DNA from: Adineta steineri
Lineage: Eukaryota; Rotifera; Eurotatoria; Adinetida; Adinetidae
Length of the DNA stretch: 64,000 bases
Reading direction: 5' to 3'
Assembly (NCBI GenBank): GCA_905250115.1
Contig: CAJNOI010000130.1
Coordinates: forward strand, 1 to 64,000
Part shown: one piece after another, positions 35,201 through 47,904 of the stretch
Numbering within the stretch: position 1 is the first letter of the stretch
How the letters are laid out: the number at the start of each line of letters is the position of its first letter
Program-made: the position numbers and the translations under genes
The notes under the pieces: model-generated
Told to the model about the DNA's origin: nothing
Database searches by the model: none
What the model saw: the letters and a program-made list of their open reading frames with translations, nothing else

Positions 35201-38181
35201 ATCAATAAAACTAACATGAAATATTAATCATAAATATCTTTTAAATAGAAGCAATAATCGAACATGACGATATATTTTTAGAGTGATATATAATTGATCA
35301 GTACACTTCGTTGATTTTTTACATATATGCATATATTCTGTTCTCTTAACTCATTTCTTTGTCTTTTCTGAACAATTTATCCACCTTGATCTTTGAATTG
35401 ATCGTTATTTCAGAGTATATCTTAACAGGAATAGATCACGTTAAATATATGAATTTATTATCAAGAACGTATGTCTCAACCGAGATAATTTAGATGATAT
35501 ACATATAGATCCAAACTCAACATAACTTGATTTAGTGAATTTAAAATATTAAATAATAGTTCATTCAATATATTTATTCTCTTTTTTCAATCTAGTATAA
35601 AAGATTAATAAATATTAGATCTATGCAAATGTATTTCATTTATATCTCTAACAGATTATTTCGTTGAAAAGATATAAAAAAAAAGGAATCGCTTGCTTAT
35701 TTACACTAGTCAGTTTTTTTCATTCTGTTACATTAACACACTATAAATAAAAGGTAAGGTTTTATCTCTTATAGACAACGTGCTAGTGTAACAGAACGAA
35801 AAGAAAAGAAAAAAATCACGTTATTTTGTGTTGATAATAAGTTTGTCTATAGTTCAAAAGTATCACTCTTACTTTGAAATAAAACAAAATAAAATAATCG
35901 ACGAATTAATTTATTTTATTATATCTCGTTGAATCATATAGAAATTAAATAAATATACATTTAATAAAAGATTGTCTATAGTCTATCTGTAGATTGTTCA
36001 TACATTGAAATGTTGTTCAATTCAAAAATTATATGAGATTCGACTATTTTTTCATGTTCTTTGATCAATCAACGGACATTAAACGATTATTCCATCGATT
36101 AGTTGATGTATAGGTGAAAAAGAAAAAAATATTATAGATTGTAGCGCATAATGGTATAAATATGAACAAACATACATAAATATAGATAATTATCGAAAAT
36201 TTCAACAAAAATAATTCTTTATGTTTTACATTGACTTGTTTTTTTTTATGAAAAACTCTTTGATAATAATCAATGACGTTAATTAACATTTTGAAATAGA
36301 AAATAAAACTGATGAAATATTGAAACAAAGAATAAAATTTATAGATTATTTTCTTCTTATCCGAATATTTTATTGTGATCACAATGATGAACGGATGGGG
36401 TAGTATTACCACTATCCTTGGTATATTACTCTATTATCCATTTGTGTTCATATCACACAACGTCATGTATTATATATGTAAGAACACAAAGGCGAGAGAA
36501 CGAAGAGAATAAAATATAGATTAATTTTTGTGTATGAATATACTATTTATATTGAGATGAAGAATATTTCTCAATAAATAATAACTTTTTTATAGTAGAA
36601 AACGAAAGTAATTTGATTTTTTTGTTATTTATCAAGAAGAATTGCTCAATTGGGTAATAATCAATTCTATAAAAATCCAAATGTTTTATTTATTTGACAC
36701 AATTAAAATCTTATGCATATTTCTATGTAGGTATCATTTTAATCGGTTGTTTTAAAATGTTGACTAGTCACAATCGAATTATTAATAACTAGATTTGAAA
36801 AGAATTGTTGTGAATAGGGCAATGAAAAACAAACAGGTTGAATTTAATGATCCATAAATAAATAGTCTTAGTAAGATTTGCTCGATGATTTTTTGTCATA
36901 CTATTATAAAATTCGAATAGAATATTGATTTTTGGATATAAAAGAATGATTTTTTTTAAATAGTTTAACCAATTTGAATAAAGTTGAAATAGTTTTCTTG
37001 ATCGATACTATTTAGTAGAAAGATAATTGTATGATGAAATAAAAAAGAAATTTCTTTAATTTTATTGTTTGGAAATCAAGGTATTTTATCATATAAATTG
37101 ACTTATTTTCAATGAGAATTTGAAATCTTTTCATTTTATCATCTAAATAAAAGAAAGGAGATGTGAAGATTTTATTAATAATTATTTGTTTTTTTAGATC
37201 TTAATTTTATATTTTCATTTTAGATGAAAAGAATAGTTGCGGTGATAAAAGTTTGATTAGTATTCCTCTAGAATTATTTTCTCAATTGTATCAATGATGG
37301 ATAAAATCTGAATAAATAATAATTAACTTCGACATTATTATTCAGATATATTTCTCAGTACTTATCTCGAAATTCAAATCTTATTATATTAATTTAAAAT
37401 CTTTGATAAAGAAAACAAAAGCATTAACAATCTAAACAAAAATCTATCATTTTTTTAATTATTTTATTATTCATGATTTATTTTCCTTTTACGTAAAATC
37501 TTTTTGTACATTAAAATAATTTGTTCGATTAGAGAAAATTTTCTTGATTTAGTCATGTTTTGAATAAAATAAACAAAATCTGACATGCACCATCTGATCA
37601 TTAGAGGATTTTCTCTTCGATATCTTATCTAATCAAATTTTAGATCATTTTCTGATCGATTATCGACACATTGATATTTTCAAGTGTCTCATTAAAGACC
37701 TGAAGAAATCAACTTGAATCAAAATTAAAATGTTAATGAAAGAGAAGAATATCACATTGTTTGAATTATTTTTGTATATGAACGGATCTATGTCAATATC
37801 CTTAACGTGATGTCCTTGCAAATTTGACTAAGTTCTTAGCGATCGCTATTATTCATCAAAACTAAACTATTTACAACAAAGAATCAATTGAAAGATAGAA
37901 TTATCTCTATCAAATTCGAGCATTTTCAGTAATAGAAATTTGAGGGTGCGTGTTCAATATCATATTCACACCCACATCCTCTGTTATTTTAAAACACATC
38001 GAGCAATCTTTCTTTACAAGCATTATGATCATGACTTAGGTGGATAGATAATTTAAATGGGTAGTGCTGCAATTTATTTTAAACAGACAAAAGCATACAA
38101 AAAAACTTTTTTTTCAGATTAATAAGTTTTCACATCAGAATAGAGAATAATTGATAATAAAATGTCCAAATTTATTTTCAG
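32221..38181. other. Gene-poor, very AT-rich stretch
   Basis: Nearly 6 kb with no recognisable coding segment on either strand. Frames at 32299-32559, 33152-33340, 33782-34003 and 36065-36412 are low-complexity, isolated and unspliced, and I do not accept them. It may be a long intron of the CUX/CASP locus (whose 5' exons are missing from view) or true intergenic DNA. An imperfect palindrome with a TGTGGG motif lies at 37942-37981. Confidence 0.5.
37942..37981. repeat. Imperfect palindrome with telomere-like CACACCCACA
   Basis: Forty bases whose ends read GAGGGTGCGTGTT and, on the other strand, GAGGATGTGGGTGTG. It belongs to the same kind of element as those found around the prolyl-4-hydroxylase genes. 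Confidence 0.5.
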
Positions 38182-41100
38182 CTAATCAGATATGCAACAA
38201 TCACATGTATTCATTATGATACCGATGCTATTTAGATCATCATCAATAACAATAATATCTAATTTACCATCGTTATTTAAATCTTGTGAAGCTATTAAAA
38301 CCGGATTACCATTATAGTCAGCCGGAAACATCATTGGTTCTAGAAAACTTCCACTACCGGTACCAATAAGCATACCTATATTATACATCCACGATCGAGC
38401 GAAAGCAATATCTGATTTACCGTCATTATTGAAATCACCAACAACAGCCGTCTGTGGATCACCGAAAACTCCAATTGAATATGTCACTTGTATTTCAAAA
38501 CTTGCATTACCATTTCCATACATTATACCTATATTATTCCAGTTGCTATTGGTAATAACAAGATCTAAATAATTGTCACTGTTGAAATCACCAACACTAA
38601 GTGAATACGGATCACTAATACGTCCAATAGAAAATTTCATTACTATACCGAAATTACCTTGACCATCATTAATTAGTACATAAATAAATCCATCTGTCGG
38701 ATCGTTATTATCAGCATTACTAATTGCAACAAGATCGAGATAATCATCTCCATTAAAATCATCAGCAACCGCAGAAAATGGATAAAAACAAATATTCCCA
38801 CAAAATGTTGTTAGTATTTCAGATGGTGTCTCTATATTACCAAGAAATATAGCTATATTACTAGAACCAATATTTACTACAGCTAAATCTAAATAACCAT
38901 CTTTGTTATAATCACCCTTAACAATTGAGATTGGTTGACTATGAGATCCTGTAGACAATATTCGTTTTATTTCAAAACTTTCATTTCCATATCCAAACAA
39001 TAGAGCAATATTATTCGATTGTTGATTAGCAATAGCAATATCCATAAAACCATCATTGTTGAAATCATCAACAACAATTGACTGTGGACAAAGACCTCCA
39101 GTTAAATATTCGATTTGTGTTTCGAATGTTCCATTAGTATTTCCAAGCCAGATCAGCAGTTTGTTGTAGTAACAAGCAGTTATAGCAATATCTGAGTGAC
39201 CATCATTATTAAAATCACCGGTACCAATCGAGTACCAATCATAACCATTATCAGTTGAAGAACCAAAAGGATAGAAAACGATTGATTGAAATGTTAATGG
39301 ACAATTTGATACTAAAAAAATAAAGTATGTTTTAAAGTTCATTCGTAATTAATATCTTTTGTCTAGTCGTCTACAGATTATTTACCTGTTGCACGAGAAA
39401 CTGTCATTGTAGTTGTTGTCATCGTTGTCATATTTGTTGCTGTGACTAATAAATAAAGAAAAGATACTTAATACATTTTAAATGTTCGAAGAATGATGAG
39501 ATATACTTGTTTCTACAGCGTAGTTATGTTGACTTTGTCGATTGAGAAAAACCATTGTAATAATCATAGTGATAATCATCAGGATGAAGAGAATAAAACC
39601 AAAAATAAAAAATCGTATTAATGGAGAATAAAATTTTCTTCTAGGAGATGTATTGGTTGTGTTCATTTCAATAGTAGATACGGGTTCGACAACATTATTT
39701 CGCTTTTTCCAATACAGATAAATTTTCCACACAAAATATACTAGATTAGGACAAATCCATTTCAACACAAATGTGAGACCACCATAAAGACCAAGAAGAA
39801 CAATTAATGTGTATAATGAATTGAATTTCTGAACGTAACTATATGAACATGATAGAGGCATACAATAATGAAAATATGCTGGATAATTAATTGTTGTTGA
39901 CCAATTTTCAATAAAAAGATCTTGGACAAGATCCATAATTGTTGTATTCATTGAAAAATGACTTCGACCATTAACCAATAAAAGTGAAGTATTCATCATG
40001 GAATTATTATTTGTGAATTGTTGAATTAGATCAATACAGGATAAATTATAAAAACATTCAAGTGTCGAAAGAAGAAATGATTCAGACGGTATACAACCCA
40101 TTTTCAAGCCATGAACTTGAAAAATTTCTTTTGGATTCGTTTGAATAAAATTTGCTTGAATTGTACAATTTGCAGTTAATGCACAGTTACATTGTTTATC
40201 ATTATACATCACTGGTTGAGTGATTGCAGCTGAGTAAATCATATTATACCAAGGAGCAATATATTCAAAATTCGTTCCATAACTTGTGACAATCGCATTC
40301 CCATGATTTATTGCTCGAAGTAACGAAAGAAGACGTGCAAAATCAGTTGGGGTATTTGATTTGCTCTTTGTAATAAATGGTTCAATTTGTACGTGAAATA
40401 TTGATTCTGGTAAGAGATGTGCAGTGACAAAAGATGAGGAAAGAAACTGACTAATAGAATCATTGGTCGACTGTTTAGAAAGATTACATAATCCAGAGAG
40501 AAATTGTAAATGACCGGGTAAAAAACGACGATAATCATCTTGAGTATAAATAGACAGATTTGAGATGAGACCTGCTAAAATATTCGTTCGCCATTCATCT
40601 GAGACAAATTGACTTGAACAAATCTATACATATTAAGAACATGAATAATTTTAATTAATATGATTTTTTTTCACTTACTTGATGAAAGACAGGCTCAATA
40701 TCAATAAATTTACCATATGGTACTGAAATTGACGAACAAGGACATTGAATAGAGTCAGGATGATCAAGTAAGAGACGATTATAGATATCAAGTGATGGTC
40801 GCATATAAGTATTGATTAAAGTTTGTGGTTTAACTGCAGTATATAAACTGAGAATAACAAAACTGATAAGAAGTAAAATAAGATACAGTCGAGTAGTCAA
40901 TTGGCCAAGATGTTTAGCTTCCATTCGTGTAATACTACTTCCGAAACTTCGTATTGGGAATATATTCAAATTTCTTAATGTAGTTAACAATAATGTTATT
41001 AAGTTACGGAACATTTGTTTAAATCGATCGAATGACATTGGAATATCTATACATGTTATAAATACGTGAGATTAATCTATATATCAAGAATTACCTTGTT

Positions 41101-44081
41101 CTTGTCTTGGAGTTTTTGGTGTCAGTAATTTAAAGATAACTTTGACGAATACAGGTGTAATTAAACGTAGTATCATTATAAGTCCACCAATGGTCGAGAT
41201 TACTTTTGTTATTATTCCAATGATATTATAAGTTCGTGTTGTCTCTGAATAAGTGCAATAAATTGGTGCACATTGTTCATAATAATAATCGAATGATGAC
41301 GAAGGAATCCATTGTTCAATCATCATTTCTTTAACGATAATTGAAAGTGAAGTATTAGGAGGAAAACGACTTGATTCTTGTTTATAAATAAGGGGATAAA
41401 TTTGAAACCATATTAAATCAGTCATATGATGAATCAATGTCTCATTTAACAAACTATATATAACTGATACACATGATTCCAAATAAAAACATTCAAGTGT
41501 TGAAAGTAAAAGAGTATCAATAGTAAAACAACTTTTGATCATGCCTGGTACTGCATAAGTAATATTTTCATCTGGCCATCCATTTGAGTCTTTACTATAC
41601 CCATGAGCCGTAACTGAACTCTTACAATAAAAATCAACGGCACAGATACATTGAACAGATGTTGAAGTCGTTTCTTCTATCCCAGTAAAAGTGAATTTCA
41701 TCTAAAACAATAAGGAAAAGTTTTACTTTTTATTATGTTGCATTGTGTTCAATGCAACGAAAAAGAATGATTATTTACCTGCCATGGTAGCTGATCATTT
41801 GTTTGATCTGTTACACGAAATATATTCAGTTCTGCATTAGAAGAATCAGTAAAAGGTTGATCGACTTGAGTAAAAAGATGCGTCATATCAACAGCACGAC
41901 CAAAATCAATGATCAATGACTGTGTAAATTGCTCGAAAGTAGCATTTAATTGAGCATAAAAATCAGATTCAATAAGCATGTTTGATGTGATAATTGACTG
42001 CGTATAAAAACGATCACGAGCATCAAGAATTGTTTTGTTAGCTAATTGACAAAGAGATGATAAGAGTTGAAAAACTTTATAATCGAATGCAAGCCACTCA
42101 ACAGAAAGATCATAGCCCCAAGTAGAAGGATTAATATATAATAAGAGTGAAATCCAAGCTTCACTAACATAATCACTTGAACATACTTGATGCAAAATTG
42201 CTGATAATGATATTATTTTACTATACGGTATCATCACATTTAGGCAGACACATTTTAATGTATCACCATGTAAATTTTGGTGATATTTATAATCAGATAA
42301 CGATGGATTTGGTATCGTAATAGTAGTTGTATCAGTATGAAATGAAGTAAATACAATAAGAATGAAGATCATACTTGTAAGTAGAACTAAATACAAGCGT
42401 GTAGTGACACGTTGTTGTACAAGATCGTTTGCTGTTCGTTTGTCATTTGATTTGAACAGATTTAATTGTTTTGTCCATTGAATAAATTTTCCTACAAGTC
42501 AAAATATGATTTTAATCTTTGATTTTAATTTAGTATTACTTTTATGAAAATGAGTTCGTATGAGACGATGTTTGATTTTCGACGAGACTTTAATTAGGGA
42601 AACTGCAATGATTCGCAGCATGATTGTTAGACCACCATACAAACTCAATAATAAAGTAATTGTATAACTGAAATTCATATATTCTGTTTTTGAATATCGG
42701 CATAAAGTGGGAGCACATTCATTAAAATATTTCGAATAATTAACTATTGTTATCCATTGTTCAGTAAATAATTTTGCTAGATGATCTTCTACGGACATGT
42801 ATGATCGATCGAACGATGAGAGAGTAGTAGTCCGGTTCAAAGTTGTCTAGATAATCAAAAAAAGAAAGATTCTGATTGAAGAGATAAGACTTGAATGTTA
42901 CATACTTGATTTAGATTCGGAAAATAATCAGCAAGATTTTCAAGGCAATTAATATCGTATAAACAATCAAGTGTACTTGGGAGAAGAGAATCAAGTGCAG
43001 TACATCCACCAAAAAATCCATTTACCATTGCAGAAATATTCAGTCGAGAGGGTCCTAAATAGATGGGCCAATCATTATGATAAAATGCACTTTCATAATA
43101 TGGTAATAGGTAAAAACCAGCTGGAACTGTTAAACTTCTTAAATTGCAAGATAAACCGACTGTACCAACTCGACCTGATGCATTTTGATCAATATAACTT
43201 GTTGGGAATATTTCCACATAATGCTCTACTCCTGAATCCATTATTTCAACCATTACATTTGTATTGAGAGCCGAAATAAAAAAATTTGATCGTGTTATTA
43301 TTTGTAAAAAATCTAATGATGAAATCAATTGATTAGGTATATTAGTTTGAGCTACTTGAGTATCTCCATTGATATGAGATTGAATTTCATTTTCTTGTAA
43401 AAGTGAGATAGTAACAAGTTGATTGTTATTAAATTCTTTTACGATTTGAGAAATTGTTTGTTGACATAATGAGCAAAGAGCAGCAAGGATTTCAAACTAA
43501 ACGACAATAAAAAAAAAGAAAGATAATATTTTAAGAGAAAAAATCTTGATTTACTTGAGAACTAGCTGTTGTTCGAAAATCCATGACAAGAAATGCACTT
43601 GCATATGGATGATAGAGTGATTCAATCCATTCTTTACTAATAAAAATACTGGAACATACTGGATGAAATGAGATTTCAGTGGTAACAAATGTTTCATAGA
43701 GTATACTAGTATTTTTACATGGACATGAAAGTGTTTCACCATATTCACGATAAAGTTGATCGAAAAGAGTTGGAGTAATATTAGGAACAGTTATTGTTTG
43801 AGTTTGAGGATTTATTAGAGCAATAAAGAAAAGAATGTAAATGGTTACTAAAATATAGACAGAAAAGTTTTTCAAAATTAAATGGTATTAGTTAACTTAC
43901 TGAGAAAAAGAGGAATATACAATCGAGTGGCATATTTTTGATGTTTAATCGACGTTTCAGGATCTTGTATTTGACCATTTCCATCATCATCATCATCATC
44001 ATAATCATTTTCATCAGGAATAAAAAGATTATAATTATATATTCGATCATGAAACCATTGTAATAAATTTCTAGTAGTCAT
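38182..44081 (-). CDS. Three-module membrane protein with C-terminal VCBS/FG-GAP beta-propeller
   Basis: Ten exons join in frame to 1,788 aa: 44081-43901, 43847-43555, 43496-42906, 42846-42540, 42491-41779, 41701-41095, 41046-40679, 40623-39507, 39445-39386, 39311-38182. It has three homologous modules (about residues 1-457, 458-897, 898-1392). Each has a cytosolic start, a TM helix after a TTRLY motif, and a Cys-rich ectodomain (L-C-C/xCPC...SIxY...FHxVCSSxFxSxxWI; later LLxSTLECFY...C; ...YFxxCAPxxCxYS). Each then ends in a second TM with a Gly-Gly-Leu motif (LYGGLTxxLR). A seventh TM (FFIFGFILFILMIITMIITM) and a Thr-rich stem lead to a propeller with seven D-x-N-x-D-G-like loops (DFNNDGHSD, DFNNDGFMD, DYNKDGYLD, DFNGDDYLD, DFNSDNYLD, DFNNDGKSD, DLNNDGKLD). 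Module junctions coincide with phase-1 introns. The propeller should be extracellular and calcium-binding. The module family and its function are not recognised; topology resembles DEG/ENaC channel subunits, without a clear sequence match. Confidence 0.85.
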
Positions 44082-44494
44082 TATTGAAGAATATCGCTAA
44101 TAGTTATTTAACTTATATTCAAAATGTAATTTCAGTAGATTCTGTTTTGTTTTATGAGAATGGAAATATAACAACTATTAAATAATCTAAGTGTTTATTA
44201 CAAAAAAAGGAAATTAGTCTTTTCAAGTGGAAATGAAAATTAAAAAATGTTTATATCATGCACGACAGAGAGTACGTTTTTTTGTCCTTGAAATACACAT
44301 AACTCGACAGCCAAAGAATATTTCTATTTAATTTTTTTTAGAAAAGAACTTGATTCATTTTAAATATATCAAAGTCATATTTCAAAGATATTTATTATTC
44401 ATAGCTGGTATAAAAATAGAAAAATGAAATTAAAATAAAAGCAGAGCGAAATTTATTATTATCAAAGCATTGCATTTTGATGTTGGAATAAGTA
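44082..44494. other. Intergenic
   Basis: AT-rich flank between two minus-strand genes. An acceptor-like ACTATTAG lies 15 nt before the ATG at 44081. No other feature. Confidence 0.5.
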
Positions 44495-45613
44495 TTAAGG
44501 TCGTGGTGGAAAACCAGCGCCTCCTACTAGTGCAGGGGTTGCAGCGGAATTGATACCTACAGTAATTGTTGCAATAACACCTCCTCGCAGACCAACATTT
44601 GGTTGAGCTAGACTAAGAGTGAAAAGCGATAAATTACCACCTTGCATTGTGAAAACACCATCGTCTTTGTTCAATACTCGTACAATTTTTTGAGAAGTAT
44701 AAGGAGCTATGAGAGCAACTTGATCCGTAAATGCATCATTGAAGAATAGTTGACCTATACATAAACAATTTTTGTGTCAATAGAGTACAAAATATTTCTT
44801 AGTTAATATTCATCTCACCAGTATGAGAAACATGACCGCCTGCATATACATGATTTACATTATTATAACTTCCATCAACATGTACTTTAATGTGCATATG
44901 AGTTGCTCGACCAGCATACCATCCTGGATAAATGGTATAAAAGGTCGCTTGTCCATCATTACTGGTTATTTGAAGACCTGTAACAGAACTCGATGATTAA
45001 ACTATGTACAGATACATATTAGCTCACTTACCGCGTAAAAATGTTGAATTGTCTGTGTTTCGATTAGGACCGCCGGGTCCACCGGGTCCACCGGGTCCAC
45101 CTGGTCCACCGGGTCCACCTGGTCCACCGGGTCNNNNNNNNNNTCCACCGGGTCCACCTGGTCCACCGGGTCCACCTGGTCCACCGGGTCTACCTGGTCC
45201 ACCCGGTCCACCAGGTCCACCGGGTGGTCCACCAGGGCCGCCGGTTGAGGAATTAAGAAAATGAGAATAGACCCCTTGTACATCGCAATGCCAGATGTCT
45301 ACAGCTGCTTTTGGAATTGGTTGACATGTGGCCGCTTCTATTACCTTTATACGTAAGATGAGCGGAATGCCTTGACGATCTTCACTAGAATTTGTTTTTC
45401 ATATACAGGTCTATGATCAAAGCAAACAGGTTAATTAACTTACGTCATATTTGCTCGATTGTATGTGGAATTCCAATAAAATGGTCCTTCATGACCTTCA
45501 GGTGTTAAAAAGCATGTATTTCCACTTTGTCTCTTGCAACGATTTTGGCTGTCACTTTTCATTGCATTCGTGACTATGAGAAATGTCAGAATCAAGTATA
45601 GAGAAAGATTCAT
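44495..45613 (-). CDS. Secreted intradiol ring-cleavage dioxygenase-like protein with Gly-Gly-Pro repeat
   Basis: Four exons: 45613-45444, 45384-45032, 44977-44819, 44754-44495, nominally 313 aa (10 N lie inside exon 2). A signal peptide (LSLYLILTFLIVTNA) precedes TPEGHEGPFYWN, GIPLILRIKVIEAATCQPIP, AAVDIWHCDVQGVYSHF, FLRGLQITSNDGQATFYTIY, PGWYAGRATHMHIKVH and GGHVSHTGQLFFND. These are the landmarks of the fungal-type extracellular intradiol dioxygenases. The four Fe(III) ligands expected for the family are all present: Tyr in GVYS, Tyr in PGWY and both His of THMH. Such enzymes open catechols between the hydroxyls; the natural substrate here is unknown. A (Gly-Gly-Pro)n insert replaces the loop between GVYSxF and FLRG. 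Likely acquired by horizontal transfer; animals normally lack the family. Confidence 0.88.
45068..45244 (-). repeat. In-frame 9/18-bp repeat encoding Gly-Gly-Pro
   Basis: About 18 tandem copies of GGACCCGGT/GGACCAGGT on the minus strand inside exon 2 of the dioxygenase. Units are nearly identical, so the array is young or homogenised. The assembly breaks inside it (N at 45134-45143), so the copy number is not known. Confidence 0.9.
45134..45143. other. Assembly gap (10 N) inside the repeat
   Basis: Ten undetermined bases; the reading frame happens to stay open across the nominal gap, but the real length is unknown. Confidence 0.99.
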
Positions 45614-46677
45614 GATTGATGTAATCGATATGTATGTGCTGTTGTAACAATACCTTTGCTGTCACATATATATATACACAAGATTGATAAAAGTATAGTC
45701 GGATATAGGCGTTTTTCTTTCGATCAACTAATATGGGATGTACTATTATCTGCATATTCACGCCTGTATTGTCTGTTTATCTGTGATAAATAAAGTGCAT
45801 TCGTGAGTGTACTTTTAACAAAAATATGTTTGGTATTTTCTACGCCCTTTGATTTATTAATCATTTGTTAATCGCTTTCTTTACCAACAACTACAATAGT
45901 ATTAAGAAAAAAAGTCGAGTGACATATACAAAACAATAATCTTCATTAATCTCAAGTTAGAAAAAAACAGAGTAGTAGACGATCGATTGAATATAGCATG
46001 TCAAATAGTAAAAACAGTTGATGAAGATATTCTACTGATTTATTAATCGAAATCCGTTAATATAAGTCCATTATATTTCAGAAATTATTCTTTTATTAAC
46101 TATGACTGAAACTTGATTTTATCTAGGCAATACAACGTTGATTAACAATGATGGCATTTAACCATATAGTTGAAGGTGGGTGGATGCGGACAATGAATTT
46201 GAAGAAAAAACACACCCACATTCTCAAGGTGCTATATAAGAACCATACTCTAAAAATCGATTTTTATACATGTCTCTCAATAAACTTCATTTTTCTCTTT
46301 TGTTCATTCGAAATAATGTTGCTATAGTAATCAATGCATACCTTTTCCACCACTAATGGCTCGATCAACAGTGCTTTTAACTCTCGAATAGCTTCTCTTT
46401 CTGTTCTTACATAAACACAGACAAACATTTCTTTATAAAAAAAAAGTCAAAGATTGTTTTTTTTCTTTTTCCACTTGCTGACAACGTGCTCACACTGTAG
46501 CGTAAGTATTTGAAATCATGGAAGATATTACATTTGGCATTTTATATATCCATAAGTTTAGCTTTAATTCACACTGTTGATTAATCACTTGTGACATTTT
46601 CTATTCAGAGAATTCCAAGTCATTGCACGAAGCACAATAATAAGCATTAAAATTCTCGTCTATCGAAATAAATATAT
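45614..46677. other. Intergenic between divergent genes; start of the P4H duplication unit
   Basis: Holds the upstream regions of the dioxygenase and of P4H copy 1. From about 46250 on the sequence is shared with the upstream regions of copies 2-4 (for example AATAATGTTGCTATAGTA at about 46310). A TGTGGG-containing hairpin-like element lies at about 46166-46233. Confidence 0.55.
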
Positions 46678-47904
46678 ATGCATCGAATAATAAAAGGTAT
46701 TATTGTCTGATAGTATGGCAATATTTTATATATCTCTATTTTGTTCGACATAGTGCTCTTCGGGATTATGATCCTAGGGTGTCTCTTAAGAATTTATCAA
46801 TTTCGAGAGACCATTTTCCAAACAACTGGATCAAATCTTCAGATTATTGACTACCTAAACGACCTGAAGTCGCACATTCGGCAACAAGTAAACCAATTTA
46901 TACAGTTGAACTTTTGCAAGAGTGATGTCAAAGTGGCACAAGTGAATGATAACTATGATTTATCACAATATAAACATAAATGTCCACAACACCGATACTC
47001 TACTCGAATTATTACACGAAAACCATTAATTATCTATATTGAAAAGTTTCTTACTCAAAATGAAAGGCAGCATTTAATTGAACTGGCGTAAGTAAAAGGA
47101 ATCCCACATATATATCCCTCACTTTTGATGCAGTGAAAGTTAAAATGTTGAGTTCTTCTCACTAAGTATTGAAGAAAATAAAATGGTTTTAAATTGACCT
47201 GAAAAAGATTAAAATTTTAAATAATTATATGTATATTAGAGAAAAGGAATTTAAACCTTCACTGATCCTGGAACCTGATGGAACAATTACTATTTCTAAA
47301 AATCGAACGTCAAGTACAGCATTTCTCAAACGCCATCAAACACCTATTTTACAATGCATCGAACGTCGATTTGCACAATTTCAAGGTGATGTTGATGTCG
47401 ATTCTATGGAACCAGTACAAGTAGTAAAATATACAAATGATCAAGAGGTATGACATAATTTCATCAAATTTGAATTCAATTTTCTATACATTCCGATTTC
47501 TAACCTCAGTCAGATTGATCATTGTTTGTTTGCATCTACTATTTTAGGTTGTAGCTCACTATGACTGGCTGATGCCGAATGCTTCAGAACTTGGTGGCGA
47601 ACGAGTAACAACATATTTTACCTATCTTCAAGCCAATTGTTCCATGGGTGAAACTGAATTTATTGAGATTCCATTCAATAGATCTTTACATGAACGATTT
47701 TGTGATATCTTGATTTGCGATGAAAACGTCACCGAACATGGCCTTCGATTTCGACCAATAGCAGGAAATACAGTCTTTTGGTATAATATGGATGAGTATG
47801 GACAAGTTGATTATTGGACAGTTCATGCGGGTCGGCCGCCTGGTGAAAATGGTACTAAAATTGGACTGAATGTTTGGACACGTTTAGAGAAATTTCCCGT
47901 ATAA
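46678..47904 (+). CDS. Prolyl-4-hydroxylase-like 2OG-Fe(II) dioxygenase (array copy 1)
   Basis: Exons 46678-46696 (19 nt), 46754-47087, 47240-47447 and 47548-47904 give 305 aa. The first exon encodes MHRIIK plus one base. A signal-anchor helix (VLFGIMILGCLLRIYQF) makes it a type II ER/Golgi protein. The catalytic P4Hc domain follows: IIYIEKFLTQNE, then FQGDVDVDSMEPVQVVKYTN, then AHYDW with the first iron His and Asp, then FTYLQANCSMGETEF, FRPIAGNTVFWYN, and VHAGRPP...GTKIGLNVW with the distal His and the 2-oxoglutarate Lys. All catalytic residues are present. The family hydroxylates Pro in collagen-like or other secreted proteins. Copy 1 has the shortest third intron (100 nt) and reads VVAHYDW where the others have YTPHYDW. 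Confidence 0.88.

Noticed and set aside
36065..36412. 115-codon minus-strand frame with hydrophobic stretches
   Set aside because: Composition (Ile/Phe/Lys/Tyr only) is that expected of translated AT-rich DNA; isolated in a gene-poor stretch.
38182..39342. Separate VCBS gene starting at MNFKTYFIFLV
   Set aside because: The apparent start lies in an intron. An acceptor (TTTTTTTAG) at 39312 joins the propeller in frame to a 60-nt exon and then to the membrane protein upstream.
39478..43875. Several separate membrane-protein genes
   Set aside because: All apparent gene ends coincide with GT donors, and every join to the next block restores the reading frame and the conserved protein motifs, so a single gene is the simpler model.
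45004..45264. Plus-strand Gly-Pro-Pro collagen-like open frame
   Set aside because: It is the complementary reading of the Gly-Gly-Pro repeat inside exon 2 of the minus-strand dioxygenase, whose flanking exons, ligands and splice sites are all coherent. No collagen context exists on the plus strand.
46741..47091. TTG start for the P4H genes
   Set aside because: No copy has an ATG in that position, the bases before the acceptor vary between copies, and the conserved 19-nt upstream exon provides an ATG in the right phase.
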